Shown here piece after piece: positions 1 through 9,065 of a stretch of 64,000 nt of DNA. The notes under the pieces are model-generated. The model saw nothing but the letters and a program-made list of their open reading frames with translations. It was not told the origin of the DNA and made no database searches. The DNA comes from Astragalus membranaceus (lineage: Eukaryota > Streptophyta > Magnoliopsida > Fabales > Fabaceae): assembly GCA_039519185.1 (NCBI GenBank), contig CM076849.1, positions 59,221,087 through 59,285,086 on the forward strand. The letters run 5' to 3'. A program made the translations under genes and the position numbers. Position 1 is the first letter of the stretch, and each line of letters starts with the position of its first letter.

Positions 1-360
1 CCTCCTCTCCCTCTCACGCCTCACTCTCTCCCTTTTTCTCTAACTATTCTGTTTCAGTTTATTTTCCAGAAAATGAAATGGAATGGAGTGTTGGTCCTTG
101 GGTTCAGCTGAGGAGGTACTTATATATAGGTAATGTGAAAGGACCATCTTACCCTTTACTTACTAAATCTATTCCCACTGACTCCTTCAGCTCTAATTAA
201 CTCAATGTGATGAAATTAATTTAATTAAGCACAACATTCACATAATAATTAAATCAAGTAATCCACTATCAAATCATTTTATTTCTAATCAAGACAAGAA
301 TTCACCAAATAATAATTCACGACAAATTATTTAAATAGCGTAAAAATTGAGGATATTACA
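1..360 (-). mobile_element. LTR fragment of gag-only Ty3/gypsy family (copy A, 3' LTR)
   Basis: This is the right-hand part of a long terminal repeat, cut by the window edge. It matches 3613-3972 with almost no change and ends (+ strand) in ATATTACA directly before a purine tract read on the minus strand, as expected for the 3' LTR of a minus-strand element. A TATATATA box for minus-strand transcription lies at about 119-129. There is no coding potential. Confidence 0.85.
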
Positions 361-399
361 ATCACCCCAACTTTTAAAAATTTTGTCCTCAATATTGGA

Positions 400-1473
400 C
401 TAAGAAATACCTTTCGCCGAACTGTCATCAGATTTTCTCTTCTGAGCGTCCAATACATAGAATCTTCCACGCGCGGGGGTAGAAGCTTCCTCTCGATTCC
501 TCTTCTTTGCGGGACACTCGTTAGCATAATGTCCTTCTTCCTTGCATTAGTAACACACAGTAGATCCCAGACGACACTCTCCAGTGTGAGGCCTTCCGCA
601 TTTCGGACACTTACCGGACCTTAGTAGTTCGGATGCTGTAGCTTGCTTTCCTTTGTTGGAGTTACCCTTTGGCTCTTCACTTGGGGTTGGCAATTCCAAT
701 GCTTTCTTCTTCTCTTTCCGATACGTTTTCCTTTCCTCATACATCCTGTTGAGATCTGCCTCTGCAACATAAGCTTGCTGCACCAAACCAGCATAACTAG
801 TCATAGCATAAGAGCTAAGACCTTGGGCCACATCAGCACGAAGACTTGCCCTATACATCTGCATCTTCCACTCATCATTCGGAGCATGCTTTGCCAACTG
901 ATAGAACTACGACAACCTTTCAAACTTGGCGGTGAACTCACCCACCGACATCTCTCCTTGCCTCAGATTGATAAACTCGGCTTGTTTACTTAACTTCATC
1001 ACCGGAGGGAAGAAGTGACCAATAAACATCTCCTTGAAGTTAACCCAGGTAACAGGAGTTCCCTGGTTCACCATCAACTCATGAGCATTGGTCCACCAGG
1101 TTTGAGCATCTTCCTCGAGCATATGGGCAGCAAAAAGAACCTTTTCTTCTTCACTGCATTGAAGAGTCCTAAAAATCTTCTCCATCGAATCCAACCAGAA
1201 ATGTGATACCATCACCTCAGGTCCTCCTTTGAAACTTTGGGGATTCATCTTCTGGAAACGAAAGTAAGCCCTATTCGGGTCTTCCAGAGGAGGTTGTTGA
1301 ACATTCGGTTGTTGTTGATCCATCCTCTCTTGATGCATCTGGGCCATTTGAGCCATCTGCTGCTGCTGCATTTGCATCATGTCATTCATCATCTTTTGTT
1401 GCGTCTCGATGACATTTTGCATCCATTCGGTATGAGGATCAACAGGGACGCTTCTCCTACTTCCACCAGCCAT
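400..1473 (-). pseudogene. Gag of gag-only Ty3/gypsy element, copy A (two nonsense codons)
   Basis: The reading frame starts at the ATG at 1473 (MAGGSRRSVP) and ends at a TAG at 400-402 after the residues AKGIS. The N-terminal part is rich in Gln and Met (QQQMAQMAQMHQERM). It is followed by a retrotransposon gag domain (HFWLDSMEKIFRTLQCSEEE, TWWTNAHELM, NLRQGEMSVGEF) and near the end CPKCGRPH and YCKEEGHYANEC zinc-knuckle motifs. It is broken twice in frame: TAG at 907-909 (Gln in the copy at 62356-63339) and TAA at 547-549 within the zinc knuckle. Gag would form the particle that packages element RNA. As written this copy cannot make a complete Gag. An LTR-proximal primer-binding site precedes it. 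Confidence 0.85.
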
Positions 1474-1594
1474 GATTCTGCGAAATATGCACAAAGTGTT
1501 TAGTTGATCAGGCTAAACGTCTAATAGCATACTAAGAGGAATCACACTTAGAGGACTTAAGAGACTCATGATTCTAAGTCCGACTGGGTCGAAC

Positions 1595-1607
1595 TGCTCT
1601 GATACCA
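1595..1607 (-). other. Primer-binding site, initiator tRNA-Met type
   Basis: The minus strand reads TGGTATCAGAGCA two bases inside the LTR that starts at 1610. This is the usual plant LTR-retrotransposon site complementary to the 3' end of initiator tRNA-Met, and it fixes the element's orientation as minus strand. Confidence 0.85.
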
Positions 1608-1609
1608 CT

Positions 1610-3972
1610 TGTAACACCCCGTTAATTTCTAACTTGTAGAAACTACCGAAGCACACTACTGGCAAACATCAGAGTGACTTCCCTTTTTAAATACTGAACA
1701 CATACTAATACTTGATGCTAAAAACCCATCAAGTTCGCTTACATAACTGAACACAATATATATATAAAACGTTCTTACACCACTCAACTAGTGTTCAGTA
1801 CCAAAAACTGAAAGTCTGCGGAAGCGATTTACAACTTAAAAACATAAGTCGTACCATCGTACATCTAAGAAACTGAATACAAAATACAGAGATATAAGGG
1901 AAACTGAAATACAAGACATAAAGAAATAAAGATGGCGGCTGCTTCTCAAGCATCTTCATAGCCGTGCCTCACGGTCTTCATCTTTCCCTGCTTAACTGAA
2001 AAACAACAACAATGGATTGGGTGAGACAACTTGTCTCAGTGAGTTCTATCGCGACCCCTTACTAATCCTCTCGGTTCAATTATGCTTGATTCATTATACT
2101 TAACTCATAAATCATAGTCCTCAAAGTTGACTATGTGGCTAACTAACTAAAAGTTGACCTCGTAACCCTCAAGCCGGTTACCAGATACAACACTAACTAA
2201 AGTTATAGCGTGTCACCGGTCACTTGGCATAATAAGCTTCCGGTGAACCCGTCCCCACTAATCGGCTGGGTCCCTAACGGGGCCTAGGTTCATAAGGCTC
2301 ATGACTGCCTCTCCCCTAGCACACTAAACTAAAAAGGGTCGTCACCCCGACTAAAGATATATATGATGATATACCTGGACTGAACTCAACAATGAACTTA
2401 AACATGATAATAACATAATAATAAACTGAACTGAACATAAACTCATTACTAACGTGATCTAATTACTAACTTAGTCTAATTATTAAGTGATCTCTCATGG
2501 ATTACTAAGGTTTGCTAACTTATCTTATCAATCTTACTAAACCAGTCAATCCAGCACAATGCATCAAACACAAATTCATAACATGAAATCAATGGTCAAT
2601 CACATTAGCATTCACTTAACCTGAACGTAATCCAAACACAACCAATCATAATCAATTACCACTCAATTCAGGGCAATTCAATTATAGTAACATTGGGGAA
2701 GTTGGAAGGAGGGATTAGAAAGCAATTGGAATCGTTTGGAATGATTTAGAACACTTTTTAAAAGAGGCAACCCGAAGACCACGCACGACCCGTGCGCCCA
2801 TACACACGATCCGTGCGTGTCCATCATTTAACATGTCATTCCTTTCCGATCCCGAATTACTTCCCGATCAATACTACCACTTCAGTCAAAGCTAAACATG
2901 TAGAATTACGGTGTTCCCATCCTAGGGGAACCTTGGGGAGTGGATGGGAAAGGACTTAGAACCAATCGGAACGACTTAGGACGTATTTCAAAATGTCGTA
3001 TCAGAGAGATACGCACGGTCCGTGCGCCTTGGCACACGACCCGTGCGTGTTTTCAAAAACAGCACTAGGGGTTCCAGAATCTCACGCACGATCCGTGCCC
3101 AGAGGCACACGGTCCGTGCGTGACTAACAGTGTTGCAGAAAAACAGTTTTTCGCGTTTTCTTTCCTATTCCGATCGTTCCCGTCTCCATTCCGATTCACC
3201 TACAAACTCAATAACACAACAATACACATATTCATGGTTTTCCTAGTGAGTTATAGAACTCACCTTTTGGAGACATCAACGATTTCACACCGAGACTTTA
3301 CAACAAGGACGCAAGCAACTCGCGAACTCTCCCCACAACGGCTCCTCCACACCTTCACTGAAAACCCAGCAACTGAAATATTCCCTAGGATGCTCCAAAG
3401 GGTGATGTAGGTACTGAGGTAGGTTCTAAGGTTCTCCCACACAACATGCAACAGTTTTGGTTCAGATTTGCTTAAGAGAAGCTTGGTGGTTAACAATGGT
3501 AACTCATGGTGGAGAAGGGGGATGATTACGATTTCAGTATCAATGGAAAGGAAATGATGAACTGATTCAGATTGTGGAGAAGGATCAGACATGCATGGGA
3601 TTAATGAGAAATCCTCCTCTCCCTCTCACGCCTCACTCTCTCCCTTTTTCTCTAACTATTCTGTTTCAGTTTATTTTCCAGAAAATGAAATGGAATGGAG
3701 TGTTGGTCCTTGGGTTCAGCTGAGGAGGTACTTATATATAGGTAATGTGAAAGGACCATCTTACCCTTTACTTACTAAATCTATTCCCACTGACTCCTTC
3801 AGCTCTAATTAACTCAATGTGATGAAATTAATTTAATTAAGCACAACATTCACATAATAATTAAATCAAGTAATCCACTATCAAATCATTTTATTTCTAA
3901 TCAAGACAAGAATTCACCAAATAATAATTCACGACAAATTATTTAAATAGCGTAAAAATTGAGGATATTACA
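1610..3972 (-). mobile_element. LTR of gag-only Ty3/gypsy family (copy B, 2363 bp)
   Basis: It runs from TGTAACACCCC to GATATTACA, i.e. TG...CA termini on either strand. It serves as 5' LTR for the gag copy on its left and as 3' LTR for the gag copy on its right. A minus-strand TATA-like sequence is at about 3731-3741. At 2780-3122 it carries six near-palindromes of the form CGCACG-NN-CCGTGCG, in pairs. Short ORFs here, including those at 3120-3592, have no recognisable domain and are not called genes. Confidence 0.85.
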
Positions 3973-4824
3973 ATCACCCCAACTTTTAAAAATTTTGTCC
4001 TCAATATTGGACTAAGAAATACCTTTCGCCGAACTGTCATCAGATTTTCCCTTCTGAGCGTCCAATACATAGAATCTTCCACGCGCGGGGGTAGAAGCTT
4101 CCTCTCGATTCCTCTTCTTTGCGGGACACTCGTTAGCATAATGTCCTTCTTCCTTGGATTAGTAACACACAGTAGATCCCAGACGACACTCTCCAGTGTG
4201 AGGCCTTCCGCATTTCGGACACTTACCGGACCTTAGTAGTTCGGATGCTGTAGCTTGCTTTCCTTTGTTGGAGTTACCCTTTGGCTCTTCACTTGGGGTT
4301 GGCAATTCCAATGCTTTCTTCTTCTCTTTCCGATACGTTTTCCTTTCCTCATACATCCTGTTGAGATCTGCCTCTGCAACATAAGCTTGCTGCACCAAAC
4401 CAGCATAACTAGTCATAGCATAAGAGCTAAGACCTTGGGCCACATCAGCACGAAGACTTGCCCTATACATCTGCATCTTCCACTCATCATTCGGAGCATG
4501 CTTTGCCAACTGATAGAACTACGACAACCTTTCAAACTTGGCGGTGAACTCACCCACCGACATCTCTCCTTGCCTCAGATTGATAAACTCGGCTTGTTTA
4601 CTTAACTTCATCACCGGAGGGAAGAAGTGACCAATAAACATCTCCTTGAAGTTAACCCAGGTAACAGGAGTTCCCTGGTTCACCATCAACTCATGAGCAT
4701 TGGTCCACCAGGTTTGAGCATCTTCCTCGAGCATATGGGCAGCAAAAAGAACCTTTTCTTCTTCACTGCATTGAAGAGTCCTAAAAATCTTCTCCATCGA
4801 ATCCAACCAGAAATGTGATACCAT
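3973..4824 (-). mobile_element. Internal region of gag-only Ty3/gypsy element, copy B (left part)
   Basis: Continues copy B after its 3' LTR. It is nearly base-identical to 361-1212 (two differences seen by eye). The Gag frame has the same TAG (4519-4521) and TAA (4159-4161) stops and one extra change in the zinc knuckle (Cys to Ser, GGATTAG at about 4153). The region stops at the copia insertion and resumes at 14069. Confidence 0.85.
4820..4824. repeat. Target-site duplication ACCAT (left) of copia element
   Basis: ACCAT lies directly before the TGTTG of the 5' LTR and again directly after the AACA of the 3' LTR (14069-14073). The uninterrupted site is visible at about 1208-1212 in copy A. 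Confidence 0.95.
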
Positions 4825-5186
4825 TGTTGAACCAAGGGTAAAACAGTCCTTTATTTTGAATGATAACAAATTACATCATATCTACTAATGTTTCAAGTTG
4901 AGCAAAGTGCAGGACCTAATTTAAAAAGAAGAAGACACAAAAGAAGAGAAGCTTGAAGAAGAAGCATCATATAAAGTTCAAAACCCTATTTTGTGTCTAA
5001 GCCTTTTCTTAGGACTCTTTGTAAAGGTCCTATCACCTAAAGTGTGTGACACTTTAGATATTGAGAGAGATGATCTTTTCTAATCATACATGATGCATAA
5101 AAATAGTTTTGAAAAAATATTTCACAAAACTGCATGCATGCATAAGGTGGCAAGTTGAAAAAAAAAATATTTTTAAGAAAGCTTGG

Positions 5187-5613
5187 AATCGATTTCCAAC
5201 CCATTTCATAGGACTTGAAAATCGATTCTCAGGACCTCCTATATGGCCTGAAAATCGATTCCTTCATGTTTCCAAAGGGCCATGAATCGATTCCCATGCC
5301 TTCCAAAAAGAAAAGAAAAGAATCGATTCCCTATTATTTTAACTAGCTTAAAAATCGATTCCTCCTATTTCTTATGAACTAAGAATCGATTCCCCATGCT
5401 TCTAAATGAACCAAGAATCGATTCTCAGGACAACCATATGGCCTGAAAATCGATTCACTCCTTTCTTCATAAACAATGAATCGATTCCCTCTTTTTCCAA
5501 AACATCAATGAATCGATTCCTTCTTATTTCAACTAAACTATGAATCGATTCCTTTTATTTTTAAAGGCAATGAATCGATTCCTTCACATTTTAACTTGAT
5601 CAATGAATCGATT
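5187..5613 (+). promoter_or_regulatory. Array of 14 AATCGATT palindromes in copia U3
   Basis: AATCGATT starts at 5187, 5220, 5253, 5285, 5321, 5353, 5384, 5416, 5448, 5479, 5511, 5543, 5573 and 5606. Spacing is 30-36 bp, mostly 31-33, close to three DNA turns. The 8-base core never changes, while the spacers have diverged to A/T- and C/T-rich sequence. Every CpG in the stretch is the centre of a palindrome. The array ends about 50 bp before the TATA box. A duplicate lies at 12461-12887. A protein-binding array controlling the element promoter is an inference. Confidence 0.8.
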
Positions 5614-5662
5614 CTTCACCTATACTAAATGCTTTTCAAAAAATTTCAACGGTGCCTAAGCC

Positions 5663-5670
5663 TATAAATA
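5663..5670 (+). promoter_or_regulatory. TATA box of copia LTR promoter
   Basis: TATAAATA in the context CCTATAAATACCC, followed by a C/T-rich stretch suitable for transcription start about 30 bp downstream. It divides U3 (left) from R-U5 (right). The copy in the 3' LTR is at 12937-12944. Confidence 0.75.
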
Positions 5671-6105
5671 CCCGGTTGAGCTTCACTTTCAACACAACAC
5701 CGATTCTCACATTTTCTTCTCTACTCTCTCATATTCGAATCTCTATAGATCTATTACTCTTCATTGTTTTATTTTTTATAAGCTTTTGATTTTAAATTGT
5801 TATATCTTTTTTTCAAAAGCTGTTTATAGATCTAAATCTGAGATCCTGTGCTCCAACTGTTTTGAATCTTGTTTTTCAAAAAGCTTTGTTTTTCAAAATC
5901 ATATCTATAATTTTTAAAGCTTTCAAGCAACCTCAACTTCTATTGTTATATCAATTTTGAAGTGGTTGCAAAAGCAAGATCATCCCTCATCTTATAGAGC
6001 ATCCATAATATCCTAAGATCACTCATCTCTCTCAGTTTCTAAACTGACTCATTCTCTGAAGTGATTGGATCATAGAACTCTATTGTGTAATTTATTTTAT
6101 TTCAA

Positions 6106-6330
6106 GGTGTTTTTGAAATCCTGGGCTTTGTACTTGGGTCTCTCAATCAGGTGATTGAGTAGGTGTTTTTTGAAATCCTGGGCTTTGTACTTGGGTCTCT
6201 CAATCAGGTGATTGAGTTGGTGTTTTTGAAATCCTGGGCTGTGTACTTGGGTCTCTCAATAGGGTTATTGAGTTGGTTTAGAAATCCTTAGCAAGAGTGC
6301 TTAGGTTCTCAATTCAGGGGAATTGAGATT
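6106..6330 (+). repeat. Tandem ~57-bp leader repeats, each with a hairpin
   Basis: Three near-identical units begin at 6106, 6162 and 6219, with a fourth degenerate unit to about 6330. Each holds an inverted repeat after GGGTCT: arms 6142-6149/6152-6159, 6199-6206/6209-6216, 6255-6261/6266-6272 and 6308-6315/6320-6327. The stem bases differ between units but remain paired. The region is downstream of the TATA box, so it would lie in the RNA leader. Confidence 0.75.
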
Positions 6331-6795
6331 CACTTATATTGGGGTCGACTGTTTGTATCAAACTCTCTTCAATATAGTGGTTACTAAGTCCAAGGGTTGA
6401 AAAGCCTAAGGCCGAGGACGTAGGGGTTTTATCCCGAACCTCGCTAAATTGCTGTGTCTCTCTCTCTTCCCTATCTCTTTATATTTTGCACTTTATTTGC
6501 TTATAATATTGATATTATCATAACTCCTTATATTATCAATTTCTCAATATAACTGTGCAAATATATCATATTGTAATCTTTCTTCTGATTATCTATTTTA
6601 TTGCTGTATACAATATTAATCTATCCATCATCTCATTCTACTCCTTCTTTATTGGTCAAATATTATTATTCCGCATTTAATCCAAACCAATATCGAAAAA
6701 GTTTTTTTTAAATTAAAAAAGAATCCATTAATCACCTATAACCTTATTCACCCCCCCCTCTAAGGTTACTTTTATAGACTCTCAAGTCTAACAAG

Positions 6796-6807
6796 TGGTA
6801 TCAGTAG
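6796..6807 (+). other. Copia primer-binding site
   Basis: TGGTATCAG, then a diverged TAG, begins two bases after the 5' LTR. This is the initiator tRNA-Met type site. The last bases of the usual TGGTATCAGAGC are changed here. Confidence 0.8.
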
Positions 6808-6871
6808 CTAGTAATTGCTTTAGAGCTTTACATCTCGCAATTTAAATTAATCCTGTTATATATCTGTGATT

Positions 6872-8740
6872 ATGGGTTCATTTATGAAAGAAGGAATGTC
6901 TTCTAATAGACCTCCTCTATTTGATGGTACTAACTATGATTACTGGAGTAGTCGTATGAAATGTCATGTGCAGGCTATAGATTTCACTCTGTGGAGAATT
7001 ATTGTTGATGGACCTCTGATCCCTATGAAGATCAAGATCACAAAACCAGGTAATACTGATGGTGACACTTCAAAAATTCAAGCCACCGGCAAAGCTGAAG
7101 AAGTACCGGTAGAAGACATCTACACCATCGACCTGAGTGAGTTAAGAAAATCTGAGCTTGACAAGATATCCCTAAATGCAAAGGCCATGAATATCCTTCA
7201 TCTATCACTCTGTGAAGAAGAATATGGTAGAGTAAAAGGGTGTCAAAGTGCAAAGGAAATCTGGGACTGCCTACAAGCCACTCATGTCGGGACAAGCCAG
7301 GTAAAAGATACTAAAATTAGAATTCTCACCTCTGAATATGAAAGTTTTAAAATGAAAGAAGGTGAGTCTGTCGCAGCAATGCATCAGAGATTAAATTTAA
7401 TTGTAAACAACTTGAGGGCCTTAGGAAAGAAATACACCAACAAGGATTTGAATGGAAAGATCCTTGAATCCTTAACTGGTGATTTCTTCCCTAAGACTTG
7501 TGCTATAACCGAAGCCAAAGACATTGGCACTTTACCTCAAGAAGACCTTATTGGATCATTGCTAGCATTTGAGGTAGTTCTGGCTGCCAAAAAGAATCAA
7601 GAAAAAGAAACTGTAAAAGAGAAGAAATCTCTTGCCCTTGCTGCTAAAACTTCTAAAGTAGCAAGGAAAGAGGTTGAATCTGAAGAAGAAACCGATGATG
7701 AAGATATGGCTATGCTTGCCAAAAATTTCAAAAAATTTATGAGATTCAAAAAGTTTGGAAAGGGTGACTTTTCAAAGAAGTCCGGGTACAACAAAGAAGA
7801 CAGGTATGAGAAAAAGAATGATCAACCAAGATGTTTCGAATGCAACAAACCCGGTCACATCAAAGAAAACTGTTACAAGCTGAAATCTAAGCAAAAGAAA
7901 GCAATGAAAGCAACATGGGACAATACAGAAACTGAAAGTGAGACCGAAGAAGAAGAAGTTGCAAATGCTGTCTGCCTCATGGCAAAGAACACACCTGAAG
8001 CAACATGGGACAATCTCAGCACTGATGGTGAATCAGAAGAAGATGAGCAGACCGACAATGCTGTCTGCAGCATGGCAAATGATACATCAAAGGTAAGCCT
8101 TAACTTTTCTAGTTCATCTACCTCCTCTATGCATGATGATATAATTGATAATGACTATAGTAGTCACGATCTGAGTGAAGCTTTTGAGGCTCTTTATTTT
8201 GAACATGAAACTCTTTTGTTAAAATCTAAGAAATTAACAAAGAGCAACAAAAGCTTGTCCACTCAAATCAAGACACTTGAAAATGAGGTAGTTAAATTGA
8301 AGAATGAGCTACATAAAACAAAACCTTTCAACCTTGAATTTCTTGAGCTTAAACAAAATTTTGAAAAAGTCAAGGTTGAAAATGAATTTTTGAAAGAGTC
8401 TTTGAAAAAGTTTGAGGTTGGTGAAAAGACCTTGACTCAGTTGCTTCACTCTCAACATCAATATGTTGATAGGAGAGGTATTGGGTACCAAGGAAATTCC
8501 ACCACCTCCAGCTCAAACAAAAATATCACCTTTGTAGCTTCTACCTCTAATCATAAACCTACTATCTTTAAATGCACATATTGTCAAAAAGGGAACCATA
8601 GCTCTTCTTCTTGCCCCATCCGTAAAATATGTGAGCTTGGAACTCTTGTACCTGTTTGGAAGAAACCAAGGTGGATTGTGAAAGCAAACCCCTTGATGAC
8701 TAACTCCCAAGGACCCAACAAAAAGGGTACCTCGTGCTAG
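6872..8740 (+). CDS. Copia Gag (nucleocapsid polyprotein, 622 aa)
   Basis: Structural protein of the retrotransposon particle. The start is the ATG at 6872 (MGSFMKEGMSS); the upstream GTG is not needed. The N-terminus has the conserved PPLFDGTNYDYWSSRM of copia Gag. The central gag domain includes KEIWDCLQ and MHQRLNLIVNNL, then acidic/basic linkers. A first CCHC zinc knuckle (CFECNKPGHIKENC) starts near residue 321, a coiled-coil-like Lys/Glu/Leu stretch spans about 450-535, and a second Cys/His motif (CTYCQKGNHSSSSC) starts near residue 568. It ends at a TAG (8738-8740), and protease follows in another frame. The frame is fully open, in keeping with recent activity. Promoter and leader lie in the 5' LTR. 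Confidence 0.9.
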   Translation: MGSFMKEGMSSNRPPLFDGTNYDYWSSRMKCHVQAIDFTLWRIIVDGPLIPMKIKITKPGNTDGDTSKIQATGKAEEVPVEDIYTIDLSELRKSELDKISLNAKAMNILHLSLCEEEYGRVKGCQSAKEIWDCLQATHVGTSQVKDTKIRILTSEYESFKMKEGESVAAMHQRLNLIVNNLRALGKKYTNKDLNGKILESLTGDFFPKTCAITEAKDIGTLPQEDLIGSLLAFEVVLAAKKNQEKETVKEKKSLALAAKTSKVARKEVESEEETDDEDMAMLAKNFKKFMRFKKFGKGDFSKKSGYNKEDRYEKKNDQPRCFECNKPGHIKENCYKLKSKQKKAMKATWDNTETESETEEEEVANAVCLMAKNTPEATWDNLSTDGESEEDEQTDNAVCSMANDTSKVSLNFSSSSTSSMHDDIIDNDYSSHDLSEAFEALYFEHETLLLKSKKLTKSNKSLSTQIKTLENEVVKLKNELHKTKPFNLEFLELKQNFEKVKVENEFLKESLKKFEVGEKTLTQLLHSQHQYVDRRGIGYQGNSTTSSSNKNITFVASTSNHKPTIFKCTYCQKGNHSSSSCPIRKICELGTLVPVWKKPRWIVKANPLMTNSQGPNKKGTSC

Positions 8741-8756
8741 TTGTTAAACAATTCTT

Positions 8757-9065
8757 TTGCAGGTTGGTCCCTCAGCTAAAAAGAAAAATGTGTGGATGGT
8801 TGATAGTGGTTGCTCAAGGCATATGACTGGTGATGCTTCACTGTTTCTAAAACTGAGCAACAAAGCTAGTGGATCTGTAAAGTTTGCCAACAATGAATCT
8901 GCTCAAGTAATAGGTAAAGGTTGTGTGGGTAAGGAAAACACAATTAAAATTAAAGATGCTTTATTAGTTGATGGCGTTAAATTTAACTTACTAAGTGTTA
9001 GTCAACTATGCGATAATGATTTGATGTGCACTTTTCTGTTGATAAATGTGTTATCACCCATATGA
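8757..9065 (+). pseudogene. Copia protease segment, out of frame with gag and pol
   Basis: Aspartic protease domain that would cut the Gag-Pol polyprotein: WMVDSGCSRHMTGD carries the DSG active site, and LSVSQLCDNDL is the conserved end of the domain. It is read in the +1 frame relative to gag (no ATG; the frame opens after the gag stop) and fails shortly after 9020. There a one-base loss moves the frame back to that of gag and pol: the upstream part ends NDL then MCTF, and the downstream frame resumes HFSVDKC. Whether the first frame change (8740-8757) is programmed or a mutation cannot be told from sequence. The second looks like a mutation. Confidence 0.8.

Larger units (their letters stand above)
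361..1609 (-). mobile_element. Internal region of gag-only Ty3/gypsy element, copy A
   Basis: The whole internal region between two LTRs is only about 1.25 kb and holds gag alone. On the minus strand it runs primer-binding site, gag, short tail, polypurine-like tract, LTR. No protease, reverse transcriptase or integrase is present. The tail just before the LTR keeps a stretch resembling the last codons of a Tekay-type pol (compare 25444-25468), so this looks like a pol-deletion derivative that would need enzymes in trans. This is inferred from layout; the same structure recurs at 3973-14470 and 62315-63339. Confidence 0.8.
4825..6793 (+). repeat. Copia 5' LTR (1969 bp)
   Basis: Bounded by TGTTGAACC and GTCTAACA. 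U3 carries an array of 14 AATCGATT palindromes (5187-5613) upstream of a TATA box (5663-5670). Downstream, in the transcribed leader, are tandem ~57-bp units each with a hairpin (6106-6330). The 3' copy at 12099-14068 repeats all of this. Confidence 0.95.

Noticed and set aside
5187..5613. Regular ~32-bp spacing resembling a CRISPR array
   Set aside because: The repeat core is only 8 bp, it lies in a plant LTR, is duplicated in the other LTR and has no cas genes nearby.
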